The position numbers were made by a program, and so were the translations under genes. The notes below the pieces were generated by a model that did no database searches, was not told the origin of the DNA, and saw only the letters and a program-made list of their open reading frames with translations. Positions 8,575 through 15,937 of a stretch of DNA of 28,869 nt are shown one piece after another; within the stretch, counting starts at the first letter, position 1, and each line of letters opens with the position of its first letter. Origin of the DNA: DATJYV01 sp035499415 (GTDB lineage: Bacteria > Bacteroidota > Ignavibacteria > UBA10030); the NCBI GenBank assembly GCA_035499415.1, contig DATJYV010000069.1, positions 1-28,869 on the forward strand, written 5' to 3'.

Positions 8575-8609
8575 ACAATTTTTTCCTGTCGTGCCGCCAA
8601 GCGGATTCT

Positions 8610-8638
8610 GCGCCGGAGGCGCATGAGCCTTCGGCTCA
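8610..8638 (-). terminator. Tandem small hairpins downstream of tRNA-Glu
   Basis: Two adjacent perfect stems, GCGCC/GGCGC (8610-8614 with 8618-8622) and TGAGCC/GGCTCA (8624-8629 with 8633-8638), each with a 3-base loop, lie just after the 3' end of tRNA-Glu on the minus strand. They may end or process the transcript; there is no T-tract. Confidence 0.35.
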
Positions 8639-8653
8639 GAACCGGTTGTTTTG

Positions 8654-8726
8654 TGCCCCCAACCAGATTCGAACTGGTGTTCCAAGCTTGAAAAGCTCGT
8701 GTCCTAGGCCTCTAGACGATGGGGGC
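8654..8726 (-). tRNA. tRNA-Glu (anticodon TTC)
   Basis: Read on the minus strand, a 7-bp acceptor stem GCCCCCA/TGGGGGC closes a full cloverleaf. The anticodon stem is CGAGC/GCTTG with loop TTTTCAA, giving anticodon TTC, and the T-arm contains GTTCGAATC. The 3' CCA is not encoded. It is 73 nt including the discriminator A. Confidence 0.93.
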
Positions 8727-8819
8727 GGAACAAGGAAAATGTAAAATGGATAAAGTAAAATTGATTGAGGGCCGATTCTAAAAGACTCAGGTGCGATCAG
8801 AGGGCAGGGAAGAAAACTC

Positions 8820-9173
8820 TCACCGGACGCCTCGAGCAGTCTTCACACCCGCCATCAGAATCGCCGTCAATTCCCGAGCTTCTCTGTAAACCGATTCAGC
8901 CTGCTCACTTTCAAAGAAACCACCTTCCTTCAAGAGCTCAATCCAATACTGCGACTCATCAGCCTCCTCCAACGCGATCTGCAATCTTGCCGCAAATTCC
9001 GATTTGGACCGTGCGAGGCAGGCCGACCTGTAGTTTGCTCCGACAGATGTTGCTGCGCGAAGAAGTTGCCGCGTGAGAACGCGAACCTCTTCCGGCTTTT
9101 CTAATCCCCTTACAACTCGAATTGTACTCAATGCAAATTTCTTCGTCCGGACCTTCATATCTTCCGACGTCAT
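8820..9173 (-). CDS. Four-helix-bundle protein (S23 / 23S rRNA intervening-sequence type), intact
   Basis: 117 aa from the ATG at 9173, chosen because a GGGGGG run lies 3 bases upstream; an upstream ATG at 9203 has no such signal. Family hallmarks are visible: LLRAATSVGANYRSACLARS in the second helix, LEEADESQYWIELL in the third, and the C-terminal EARELTAILMAGVKTAR. Members fold as small four-helix bundles that pentamerise. Relatives are encoded inside 23S rRNA intervening sequences, and one (Avd) assists diversity-generating retroelements; for stand-alone copies no function is established. The gene lies between tRNA-His and tRNA-Glu on the same strand. No reverse transcriptase or variable repeat is nearby, so it is not an Avd in context. 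Two broken relatives occur in the same window. Confidence 0.9.
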   Translation of the reverse strand: MTSEDMKVRTKKFALSTIRVVRGLEKPEEVRVLTRQLLRAATSVGANYRSACLARSKSEFAARLQIALEEADESQYWIELLKEGGFFESEQAESVYREARELTAILMAGVKTARGVR

Positions 9174-9312
9174 AGTCCCCCCAATAATGAAGTAAAGAAC
9201 CAATTCTTTCGCTCATAAGCGCCGGCTACCTCGCGCCCATTCCTCTCTTGCTTTTCCCCTTATCGAGATATCCCCCTTTTTCAATTTTCCGTTCTACAAT
9301 TTCCATGTTTCG

Positions 9313-9387
9313 GGTGTCCAGTGGGACTCGAACCCACGACCTCCAGGGCCACAACCTGGCGTTCTAACCGACTGAACTATGGACACC
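9313..9387 (-). tRNA. tRNA-His (anticodon GTG)
   Basis: On the minus strand the gene begins with the extra G-1 typical of tRNA-His (GGTGTCC...) and ends ...GGACAC with discriminator C73 at 9313, which pairs with G-1. The anticodon stem CCAGG/CCTGG encloses TTGTGGC, giving GTG. The T-arm has GGTTCGAGTCC. CCA is not encoded. Confidence 0.93.
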
Positions 9388-9389
9388 AT
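9364..9389 (-). repeat. 26-base direct repeat, copy 1 (5' part of tRNA-His)
   Basis: This is the acceptor-strand and D-arm portion of the functional tRNA-His gene. The identical 26 bases recur at 9480-9505 in the same orientation. Confidence 0.9.
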
Positions 9390-9479
9390 CTTAGGCGTTT
9401 CCGCCTTCACTTCGTTTCGGCGGATCCTCAAATCGACATTGAGTTAGCTGAGAGACGCTAACATCAAGTCGATTTGGGA
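9390..9479. mobile_element. Small palindromic insert between tRNA-His-derived direct repeats
   Basis: About 90 bases bounded by the 26-base direct repeats. Inside are two hairpins: TCCGCC/GGCGGA (9400-9405 with 9419-9424) and a long imperfect one whose outer arms AAATCGAC (9430-9437) and GTCGATTT (9468-9475) pair perfectly, with inner arms TTAGC/GCTAA (9444-9448 with 9457-9461). The layout resembles a REP/MITE-like insertion or a collapsed integration event at the tRNA 5' end. No coding sequence fits. Confidence 0.45.
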
Positions 9480-9505
9480 CTAACCGACTGAACTATGGAC
9501 ACCAT
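9480..9505 (-). repeat. 26-base direct repeat, copy 2 (tRNA-His 5' fragment)
   Basis: An exact copy of tRNA-His bases from the G-1 end through the D-arm. The rest of the tRNA is absent, so this is a fragment and not a second tRNA gene. It lies inside the 3' readthrough tail of the broken four-helix-bundle frame. Confidence 0.9.
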
Positions 9506-9521
9506 GGAGAATTTGCGAGTT

Positions 9522-9544
9522 GGGAATGTGGAATTCGGAATGAT
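9522..9544 (+). repeat. GGAATTCGGAATG-type repeat, left arm at second four-helix-bundle locus
   Basis: Core GGAATGTGGAATTCGGAATG. It faces a near-identical inverted copy at 9867-9898; the 20-base cores differ at one position. Confidence 0.75.
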
Positions 9545-9866
9545 GAGGGCGATGTTGAGCCGGTTAATTGTTTTTGGAACTTGCTCTTGCGGTTTTTGAG
9601 GAGGCACGAATATCGCCGTCAGCTCACTCGCTCCAATTGAAAGATTATGAAAATCCTCCTGGCTGATTGCGTGCAACTCATGAAGCAGTTCAAGCCAGTC
9701 TACCGACTCTTCCGCCTCCTCCTCGACGATTGAGATCTTCGAGATGAAATCCGCCCGGGACCTTGCACGGCACGCCGCTCTATAATTCGCCCCCTGATTT
9801 GTTCATTGCAATTCCGGCGAAGATTGATCATTCTCCCATTCTCCAGCGTGGACAAGACAGTCTTTC

Positions 9867-9898
9867 CTTCCGCATTCCGAATTCCCCATTCCGCATTT
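9867..9898 (-). repeat. GGAATTCGGAATG-type repeat, right arm at second four-helix-bundle locus
   Basis: The reverse complement contains GGAATGGGGAATTCGGAATG, matching the left arm at 9522-9544 at 19 of 20 core positions. It begins immediately beyond the last residues that can be aligned to the four-helix-bundle family. Confidence 0.75.
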
Positions 9899-9910
9899 CG
9901 ACCCCCCCCA

Positions 9911-9942
9911 GAAAAAAAAGCCTGTCATTGCTAACAGGCTTT
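9911..9942 (-). terminator. Rho-independent terminator of the ferredoxin-NADP reductase-like gene
   Basis: On the minus strand AAAGCCTGT / ACAGGCTTT (arms 9934-9942 and 9917-9925) form a 9-bp stem with an 8-base loop, followed by a run of eight T. It lies 56 bases after the stop codon of the flavoprotein gene. Confidence 0.9.
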
Positions 9943-9997
9943 CGATGTCGACGATCGAAAGATACCGAAAGTACCCTGCAAACGCAACCTCGGTCGT

Positions 9998-10984
9998 CTA
10001 CCACTCTTCCATCTCAAACTGTATCTTCTGCGCCTCCGCGATCCGCCGAATATCCTCCATCCCCCGCGGATTGCCGCATGTCAGTATCACCGTCGACCCT
10101 GGATTCATTCTCGCCCGAAGCCCCGCCACCGATACATGCGATGGAAGTTCGGGCTTCACGGCCCGTTCGACCGCTTTCGTCGCGGTATCCACGGCATCGC
10201 CCCGTCTCTTTGCCTCGCTCAAAAGTTCCTCCTCGCGCAATGACATTCCGAAGATGTGCCGCAGCACATTGTTCGCACGGCCCTTTCCGACCGTCGAGTC
10301 TGCGCGGTCCCGCTCCGTCGGCCGGCTGACCGATGGAACGTACACAAAATCGAATCGTTGCTCCCGCTCTATTGTTTTGAGTGCGCTGTTGTAGCCCAGC
10401 TCTTCGAACGTTCTGTTCGCGTGAAGAAGTGTAATGCGACTTCTTGATGCGTTTCCGCTCCGCGCTTCTGCGTCGAGCTGTTTGACCATCGAGGCGAACG
10501 GGGCCAAACCCGTCCCCGTTCCAACCATCACAATGTTTTCAAACCCCGCGGCGCGACCTTCGAGCGTAAAGTCGCCCGCGATCTTGGTGAAGTATGTAAT
10601 CTTGTTGTCTCCGGTCGTGTCGATTTGGAAGAGGGATTCAGTCAGACGGCCGGGTTCGCCCGTTTCATGGAGCTCAAGGATGACGTAGAACTCGAGGTAT
10701 CCGTGCGACGTTGTCTCGAAGGGGGCGGATGAAATCGAGTATGAATGCGTAACAGCACCGCGCTTCTGAACCCCCGATGCATCGAGGTCCGGCGCGTAGG
10801 ATATTTTTCCCCCCTCACCGATAATGCGCCGGGTCAGACGGCAATCGTTCCGCCTCAACGCGATGTATTGTCCCGCTTTGTAAGGAGGAAAACTCCCGCC
10901 GGGCTCCGGCGTGAGCCGCAAAATCGCGAGGAGTGAGGAGAGGTCGTGACGATAAACTGCGGTGCCGACTTTTGTCTCAGCCAT
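9998..10984 (-). CDS. Ferredoxin/flavodoxin-NADP+ reductase-like flavoprotein
   Basis: 328 aa, somewhat longer than bacterial Fpr enzymes (~250-270 aa). The N-terminal FAD domain has YKAGQYIAL and, after an insertion of ~25 residues, HSYSISSAP (80-88), the position of the RxYSxxS flavin motif; the usual Arg is His80 here. The NAD(P) domain has MVGTGTGLAPF (~152-162), a later CGNP motif near 305, and an aromatic C-terminal end (EMEEW), as in FNRs where a terminal aromatic residue stacks on the flavin. It should pass electrons between NADPH and ferredoxin or flavodoxin. A stretch of ~40 residues (EEELLSEAKRRGDAVDTATK, then AVERAVKPELP) looks like a family-specific insertion. The gene is transcribed away from the copper unit and ends at a strong terminator. 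No clear Shine-Dalgarno is seen before the start. Confidence 0.83.
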   Translation of the reverse strand: MAETKVGTAVYRHDLSSLLAILRLTPEPGGSFPPYKAGQYIALRRNDCRLTRRIIGEGGKISYAPDLDASGVQKRGAVTHSYSISSAPFETTSHGYLEFYVILELHETGEPGRLTESLFQIDTTGDNKITYFTKIAGDFTLEGRAAGFENIVMVGTGTGLAPFASMVKQLDAEARSGNASRSRITLLHANRTFEELGYNSALKTIEREQRFDFVYVPSVSRPTERDRADSTVGKGRANNVLRHIFGMSLREEELLSEAKRRGDAVDTATKAVERAVKPELPSHVSVAGLRARMNPGSTVILTCGNPRGMEDIRRIAEAQKIQFEMEEW

Positions 10985-11213
10985 GCATGACGGGAGGTGG
11001 AATGGAGAACATCGGGCGTTAAGTCGTGAAGATACGCGGGATTGGGGCGAGATTCAAGATGGAGCAGTACCGGCCAGGGGCAATACGGGAATCGGCTCCG
11101 GAAGGTCCCGCACCCGCAAACAGGATCAACCATTCGCACGGAAATGTTGCAAAGGTCTCGGGAACAAATGTAACGCTTCCGACGAACAAAACCGTACATT
11201 GGACAGCCGATTG

Positions 11214-12581
11214 ATGACCAAATACTCAGTCATATTCTTCGTTCCTCTGTGCGTCGCGTCGTCCTTTGCCGGGAAAAAGCCGCGTGAGCTCCCCTTCAGC
11301 GGGGTGATGACGACATTTTTCAGCGAGCCCGACACCCTCACGGATGATACACTAAGCCGATCCGGGAATCAGTCGTCGTCCGGGATAAGTGATATGGCGG
11401 GGATGATGGGCGGAACCGTTCTTTCGACGGAACCGGCATCGAAGGAGGGGTCGGGAACGAGTTGGATTCCCGAATCGTCTCCCATGTCCATGCAAATGTT
11501 TCACGCTGCCGGATGGATGATGATGGTGCACGGGAATGTGGCGGTTCGTTACACGTCGCAAGGAGGGCCCCGCGGCGGCAGCCGCTTTGACGCTCCGGAT
11601 TGGTTCATGGGGTCGATACAACGACAGCTCGACGAATCGAATCAGGTCGCCTTCCGGCTCATGCTCAGTCTTGAGCCGGTGATCGAAGGGGGCGACGGAT
11701 ATCCACTCCTCTTCCAGACCGGTGAATCATGGAAAGGTGTTCCCCTCGTCGACCGGCAACATCCGCACGACCTTTTCTCCGAACTTTCATTCATCTACAG
11801 TCGGGCATTCAGTGATGCGTTCTCCGGTTTTGTCTACCTTGGCTACCCCGGCGAACCTGCGCTCGGCCCGCCGACATTCATGCATCGCCCTTCGTCTCTC
11901 TTCATTGCCGACGCCCCGCTTGGACATCACTGGCAGGACGCCACGCACATTACGTTCGGCGTCGCCACGCTGGGATTCGCGACCAGCGAGTGGAAAGTGG
12001 AGGGGTCGGTCTTCAACGGCCGCGAACCCGATGAGAACAGATTCGACTTCGACAAACCCCGGTTCGATTCGTACAGCGGGAGATTGTCTTACAATCCTCT
12101 GGAATCGGTTGCCCTGCAGGTCTCATCCGGATTTCTCAAGGACCCGGAATCCAACGGAAGCGATGTGCAGAGAACAACGGCTTCAGTCCTGTATAACGCG
12201 ACGGCCGGAGCGTCGAGCCGGATTCTCTCCTCGCTGGTCTGGGGCAGAAACGACCCCGTGCACGAGCCGTCACAGCAAAGTCTGCTCGCTGAATCGACGC
12301 TCCTTCTCGAAACGTTCGCGGTCTACTCCCGGCTCGAGTATGTCGAAAAACTTCATGAGGAGCTGGGCATCCTGTCTGAACCGCTTTCAAAAGAAGGAAT
12401 CGCCGTCCTGACCCTGGGGGCAAACCGGACGATTGCCGATGCTGCCCCTCTCGAATTCAGTCTTGGTGCGCAAGTGTCGTTCTATCGCGTGCCGGAGGGT
12501 CTTCGACCGGCGTATGGTTCACATCCCACGTCCTTTGAAATCACCCTCAACATCCATCCGTCGGAATCGTCAATTGATTGA
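11214..12581 (+). CDS. Putative outer-membrane beta-barrel protein of the copper efflux unit
   Basis: The start at ATG 11214 gives 455 aa with a signal peptide (MTKYSVIFFVPLCVASSFAG). The open frame begins further upstream but has no signal there. The N-terminal third is rich in Met and contains MSMQMFHAAGWMMMVHGN. It is followed by SRFDAPDWFMGSIQRQL, GYPLLFQTGE and LVDRQHPHDLF, a pattern I associate with uncharacterised proteins encoded beside copper ATPases. The rest has alternating, Gly/aromatic-containing strands and ends in a hydrophilic tail, consistent with a barrel. Met- and His-rich segments and the position 12 bases before the CopZ-like gene suggest a role in copper handling or export across the outer membrane. 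This is inference; the family is functionally undescribed to my knowledge. Confidence 0.68.
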   Translation: MTKYSVIFFVPLCVASSFAGKKPRELPFSGVMTTFFSEPDTLTDDTLSRSGNQSSSGISDMAGMMGGTVLSTEPASKEGSGTSWIPESSPMSMQMFHAAGWMMMVHGNVAVRYTSQGGPRGGSRFDAPDWFMGSIQRQLDESNQVAFRLMLSLEPVIEGGDGYPLLFQTGESWKGVPLVDRQHPHDLFSELSFIYSRAFSDAFSGFVYLGYPGEPALGPPTFMHRPSSLFIADAPLGHHWQDATHITFGVATLGFATSEWKVEGSVFNGREPDENRFDFDKPRFDSYSGRLSYNPLESVALQVSSGFLKDPESNGSDVQRTTASVLYNATAGASSRILSSLVWGRNDPVHEPSQQSLLAESTLLLETFAVYSRLEYVEKLHEELGILSEPLSKEGIAVLTLGANRTIADAAPLEFSLGAQVSFYRVPEGLRPAYGSHPTSFEITLNIHPSESSID

Positions 12582-12593
12582 CCAAGGAAAGGC

Positions 12594-12806
12594 ATGACCA
12601 TGAAAGAACACGAATATTCGATAGAAGGAATGAGCTGCGCTCACTGCGTAATGAGCGTCCGGAAATCTCTGGAGAAAATTCCCGGGGTGAAGGTGACGGA
12701 AGTCGTCATTGGACGCGCCCGTCTCAATCTCGATGAGACGAAGGTATCGGAAGAGGACATCGAGCGGGCCATCAACGATGCGGGGTACGCCGTTGTTCAT
12801 GCGTGA
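12594..12806 (+). CDS. copZ: CopZ-like heavy-metal-associated (HMA) copper chaperone
   Basis: 70 aa, a single HMA domain with the metal site GMSCAHC and the usual beta-alpha-beta-beta-alpha-beta length. AGGA lies 5 bases before the ATG at 12594. A second in-frame ATG follows at 12600. It should bind Cu(I) through the two cysteines and deliver it to the downstream ATPase. The His after CA (CAHC) is seen in many bacterial CopZ and MerP-like proteins, so other soft metals cannot be excluded. The gene starts 12 bases after the barrel gene and ends 19 bases before the ATPase start, consistent with one transcript. Confidence 0.88.
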   Translation: MTMKEHEYSIEGMSCAHCVMSVRKSLEKIPGVKVTEVVIGRARLNLDETKVSEEDIERAINDAGYAVVHA

Positions 12807-12825
12807 CGCCGGTAAAGTGTGGACG

Positions 12826-15042
12826 ATGAATCCGACGAAGGTTCAGACGATTCCAGTAATCGGGATGACGTGCGCGAGCTGTGTGCTGCGGGTTGAGAAG
12901 GCCTTGAAGTCGGTCGACGGGGTGAGTGATGCGGCCGTCAATCTCGCGACGGAGCGCGTACGTGTTTCATACGATCCGGCGAGGACCACCCTTGCCGGGC
13001 TCGAAGCAGCCGTGGAACGGGCCGGCTACACACTCCGAATTGGGATGGACGCCGGGACAGACGCGAAACATGCGGGGGGTTCCGACGAAAAGACGCTTCG
13101 TCGTGATCTTCTGGTGGGAATTCTCTTCGGGCTTCCGGTCGCATTCCTCGGCATCACGTCGATGTCGAAGACGTCCGGGGGGCTGCTGCCGCTCTCCGAC
13201 GAAGCAATCGCGTGGATAAGCTTTGGAGCGGCAACGGTCGTGGTTGCTTTCTCCGGAAGACGCTTCTTCGCCGGAGCATGGAAACTTGCGCGCATCGGGA
13301 CGGCGGATATGAACTCGCTCGTCGCCGCCGGTGTCGGGAGTGCCTACGTTTTGAGTGCGGCATCCGTTCTCTTTCCGAGTCCTGCGGTCGGGTTGGCCGG
13401 CGGGATGCATCCACTTTATTTCGATTCGGCCGCCACGATCGTCATCCTCGTATTGTTCGGCCGCTGGCTTGAATCGCGCGCCAGGCGAAGCGCCGCAACA
13501 TCCATTCGAAAACTGATGGAGCTCCGTCCCGGCATCGCCCATCTTCGACAAGCAGAAGCGGAGACAGACGTACCGGTCGGGGATGTCGTGGTGGGTGATC
13601 TGCTCAGCGTTCGGCCGGGCGAGTTGATCCCGGTTGACGGAGTTGTCGCGGGCGGTTCCGCGACCGTGGACGAGTCGAGCGTGACCGGAGAATCATTCCC
13701 CGTGGAAAAGAACGCGACGGATACTGTCACCGGCGGAACGATGCTTGTCCAGGGAAACGTTCTTATGCGGGCGACCGCCGTCGGACAAGACACCCTCCTT
13801 GCGCGCATCGTCGCTCTTGTGGAGGAGGCGCAGAGTTCAAAGCCGCCCGTGCAGATGCTCGTCGACCGCGTCGCCGCCGTTTTCGTCCCCATCGTCATCG
13901 TGGTCGCATTCATCACCCTTCTGGCGTGGACCGTTCTTGCCTCCGCGCCGTTCAGCCAGGCGGTGACAAACTTCGTCTCGGTGTTGGTGATCGCATGTCC
14001 GTGTGCTCTCGGCCTCGCGACTCCCACGGCAATCGTCGTCGGCTCCGGCCTCGGGGCGTCCAGCGGCATCCTCATCCGCAATGCCGACATCCTCGAGCGG
14101 GCACATCGTCTCACCACTGTCGTCTTGGACAAGACGGGGACGCTGACGAAGGGAACACCGGAGGTCCTGGATTTTTCAACATGTGATGCGAACGCGGAAC
14201 GCAGGTTCCTCCAGCTTGCGGCGTCTGCGGAACAGAATTCGAATCATCCGCTTGCCCGCTCAATTGTCGCATATGCGCGTTCACGGTCCGTGCCCATTTC
14301 TGCCGCCGTCGCCTTCGAATCGCTTACGGGCTTCGGCGTCAAGGCGACCGTCGACGGAGCGACCGTGCTCGTTGGGAACTCCCGGCTGATGATGGATCGG
14401 CACGTCACCGACGAAGGGGGTTTGCTTGGACGCGGATCCGGGGAACAGGGATCACCAGGAGTGTACGTCGCCGTCGACGGGAAGGTCGTGGCAACGTTCG
14501 GGTTGGCCGATGCGATCGCCCCCGGCGCAGCAGAGGCAGTCCGGGAATTAAGGGACATGAACCTCAGAGTTGTGCTTCTGACGGGAGATCGCGAGGAGGC
14601 GGGGCTGGCCGTCGCAGGGAAGGTCGGGATCGAAGAGGTCATCGCAAGGGTTTTGCCGGACGGGAAATCCGCGGTTGTGCGTCGGTTCCAGGAGAGGGGA
14701 GAATGCGTGGCGATGGTGGGAGATGGAATCAATGATGCCGCGGCGCTGGCTCAGGCGGACGTCGGGATTGCGATCGGGGCGGGGGCCGACATTGCGAAGG
14801 AATCGGCGGACGTGACGCTGACGAGCCGCGGGCTTCAGGGAGTTGCCCGGTCAATCCGGCTTTCGCGGGCGACGATGCGGACGATCAGGCAAAATCTTTT
14901 CTGGGCGTTCTTCTACAACGTCGTTGCGATCCCTGCGGCGGCGTTCGGTTATCTGAGCCCGGTCGTCGCGGCAGGAGCAATGGCGATGAGCTCGCTGAGC
15001 GTTGTGACGAACTCTCTGAGATTGCGCTGGAGGAAGCTGTAG
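12826..15042 (+). CDS. copA: Copper-translocating P1B-type ATPase
   Basis: 738 aa from ATG 12826. An earlier ATG at 12799 overlaps copZ and adds only nine residues. One N-terminal HMA domain carries GMTCASC (C16, C19). The P1B core is complete: actuator motif TGES (287-290), transmembrane metal site CPC (C391-P-C393) typical of Cu(I)/Ag(I) pumps, phosphorylation site DKTGT (D435), the HP dipeptide in NHPLA, GDGIND (632-637), and the last-helix signature MAMSSLSVVTNSLRL with the MxxSS copper motif. The protein exports Cu(I) from the cytoplasm. The gene is the last of the + strand copper unit and ends 4 bases before the stop codon of the convergent metallo-beta-lactamase-fold gene. No copper-responsive regulator (CueR, CsoR, CopY) is visible in the window. 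Confidence 0.95.
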   Translation: MNPTKVQTIPVIGMTCASCVLRVEKALKSVDGVSDAAVNLATERVRVSYDPARTTLAGLEAAVERAGYTLRIGMDAGTDAKHAGGSDEKTLRRDLLVGILFGLPVAFLGITSMSKTSGGLLPLSDEAIAWISFGAATVVVAFSGRRFFAGAWKLARIGTADMNSLVAAGVGSAYVLSAASVLFPSPAVGLAGGMHPLYFDSAATIVILVLFGRWLESRARRSAATSIRKLMELRPGIAHLRQAEAETDVPVGDVVVGDLLSVRPGELIPVDGVVAGGSATVDESSVTGESFPVEKNATDTVTGGTMLVQGNVLMRATAVGQDTLLARIVALVEEAQSSKPPVQMLVDRVAAVFVPIVIVVAFITLLAWTVLASAPFSQAVTNFVSVLVIACPCALGLATPTAIVVGSGLGASSGILIRNADILERAHRLTTVVLDKTGTLTKGTPEVLDFSTCDANAERRFLQLAASAEQNSNHPLARSIVAYARSRSVPISAAVAFESLTGFGVKATVDGATVLVGNSRLMMDRHVTDEGGLLGRGSGEQGSPGVYVAVDGKVVATFGLADAIAPGAAEAVRELRDMNLRVVLLTGDREEAGLAVAGKVGIEEVIARVLPDGKSAVVRRFQERGECVAMVGDGINDAAALAQADVGIAIGAGADIAKESADVTLTSRGLQGVARSIRLSRATMRTIRQNLFWAFFYNVVAIPAAAFGYLSPVVAAGAMAMSSLSVVTNSLRLRWRKL

Positions 15043-15046
15043 CGGG

Positions 15047-15937
15047 TTATCCGATGCGAACCTTCATTCCCTCGCGCGCGCCGAAGCATCCGAATCGGGC
15101 GCCGCGACGGGCGGCAAGTTTCTTCGCCGTTTTGACCATGGCGTCGATGGTCTTGTCGTCATGGAGCGGGTCGTGATGGAACAGCGCCAGCTGGCCGACG
15201 TCCGCCCGCCAGGCAAATTCCACGAGGTCTTCGAGCGATGAATGTCCCCACCCCACTTTCTTGCGGTATTCCGATGCCGTGTACTGCGCCTCGCCGATCA
15301 GGAGGTCGGTGCCCGAAATAAACTCGACAAACTTCGTGTCGAGATATTCGGGATAATCGGAGCCCTGCCTGGATGAAACCTGAGGCCGGCTGTGGAGCGT
15401 GTGACGGTAGGGTTCGTTGTCCGTTGCAAAGACGACGGAACGGTCGTCCGCCGTGAGGCGGTAGCCGAACGTCATTGCGGGGTGGTTGAGATAGAACGGT
15501 TCGACGGTGATGTCGTCGATGGTGACAAGCCCCGTAATTTCCTTGACCTTGATATGGGCCTTGAGGTCTCCCAGTTCCACGGGGAAGTAATCGGAGTCCA
15601 TCTGGAACCGGAGGATGCTATCAAGCGAACGGTCGCGACCCGGAGGACCGAAGATATTGAGAGTGACGTTCTTCCGGAACGCGGGAAGGAAGAAAGGAAA
15701 GCCCTGGATGTGGTCCCAGTGTGTATGGCTGATGAAGAGATTGACGGTGAAAGGTTTGGAGCCGAACTCATCCAGGAGGGACTGACCGAGGAGGCGAATG
15801 CCGGTCCCGGCATCGAAGATGAAGATTTTCTTGTCTGCGCGTACTTCCACGCACGATGTATTGCCACCGTATCGTGCGGTACGGGATCCGGGGGTGGCTA
15901 TCGAACCGCGTGTCCCCCAGAACCGAACGCTGATCAT
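15047..15937 (-). CDS. Metallo-beta-lactamase-fold hydrolase (possible cyclic nucleotide phosphodiesterase)
   Basis: 296 aa. The metal motif is SHTHWDHIQGFPFF with H71, H73, D75 and H76. FATDNEP follows near 170, and further His residues (GHSS, LFHHDPLHDD) are toward the end, matching two-metal MBL hydrolases of the RNase Z/phosphodiesterase branch. The start (MISVRFWGTRGSIATPG, then YGGNTSCVEV) is typical of a subgroup often annotated as cAMP/cGMP phosphodiesterases or as domains fused to response regulators. The gene overlaps the preceding response-regulator gene by 4 bases (ATGA), so the two are translationally coupled. A second-messenger hydrolase controlled by phosphorylation of its partner is a reasonable idea, but only inference. 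Confidence 0.85.
   Translation of the reverse strand: MISVRFWGTRGSIATPGSRTARYGGNTSCVEVRADKKIFIFDAGTGIRLLGQSLLDEFGSKPFTVNLFISHTHWDHIQGFPFFLPAFRKNVTLNIFGPPGRDRSLDSILRFQMDSDYFPVELGDLKAHIKVKEITGLVTIDDITVEPFYLNHPAMTFGYRLTADDRSVVFATDNEPYRHTLHSRPQVSSRQGSDYPEYLDTKFVEFISGTDLLIGEAQYTASEYRKKVGWGHSSLEDLVEFAWRADVGQLALFHHDPLHDDKTIDAMVKTAKKLAARRGARFGCFGAREGMKVRIG

Larger units (their letters stand above)
9464..9865 (-). pseudogene. Four-helix-bundle (S23-type) protein, frameshifted remnant
   Basis: On the minus strand one frame (from 9864) reads KTVLSTLENGRMINLRR, resembling the end of helix 1 and the start of helix 2. A shift near 9803-9810, where a TGA (9803-9805) interrupts, moves to the frame that reads TNQGANYRAACRARSRADF, then VDWLELLHE, then ASELTAIFVPPQKPQEQV, matching the family to its end. 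The reading frame then runs on through repeat sequence and the tRNA-His fragment to a stop at 9464. The N-terminal helix and start codon are missing. Inverted GGAATTCGGAATG repeats stand on both sides (9522-9544 and 9867-9898). It is clearly related to, but different in sequence from, the intact gene at 8820-9173. Confidence 0.8.

Noticed and set aside
8820..9173. Avd-type accessory protein of a diversity-generating retroelement
   Set aside because: No reverse transcriptase, template repeat or variable repeat is present in the window, so the S23-type gene is not in a DGR context.
9480..9505. A possible second tRNA-His gene
   Set aside because: Only the acceptor 5' strand and D-arm are present; the anticodon and T arms are missing, so no cloverleaf can form.
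8476..9898. CRISPR array from the repeated GGAATTCGGAATG words
   Set aside because: The copies are inverted, unevenly spaced and degenerate, with no regular spacers and no cas genes.
10962..11213. N-terminal extension of the copper-unit barrel protein
   Set aside because: The open frame starts at 10962, but a proper signal peptide begins only at ATG 11214; the upstream part overlaps the divergent flavoprotein start.
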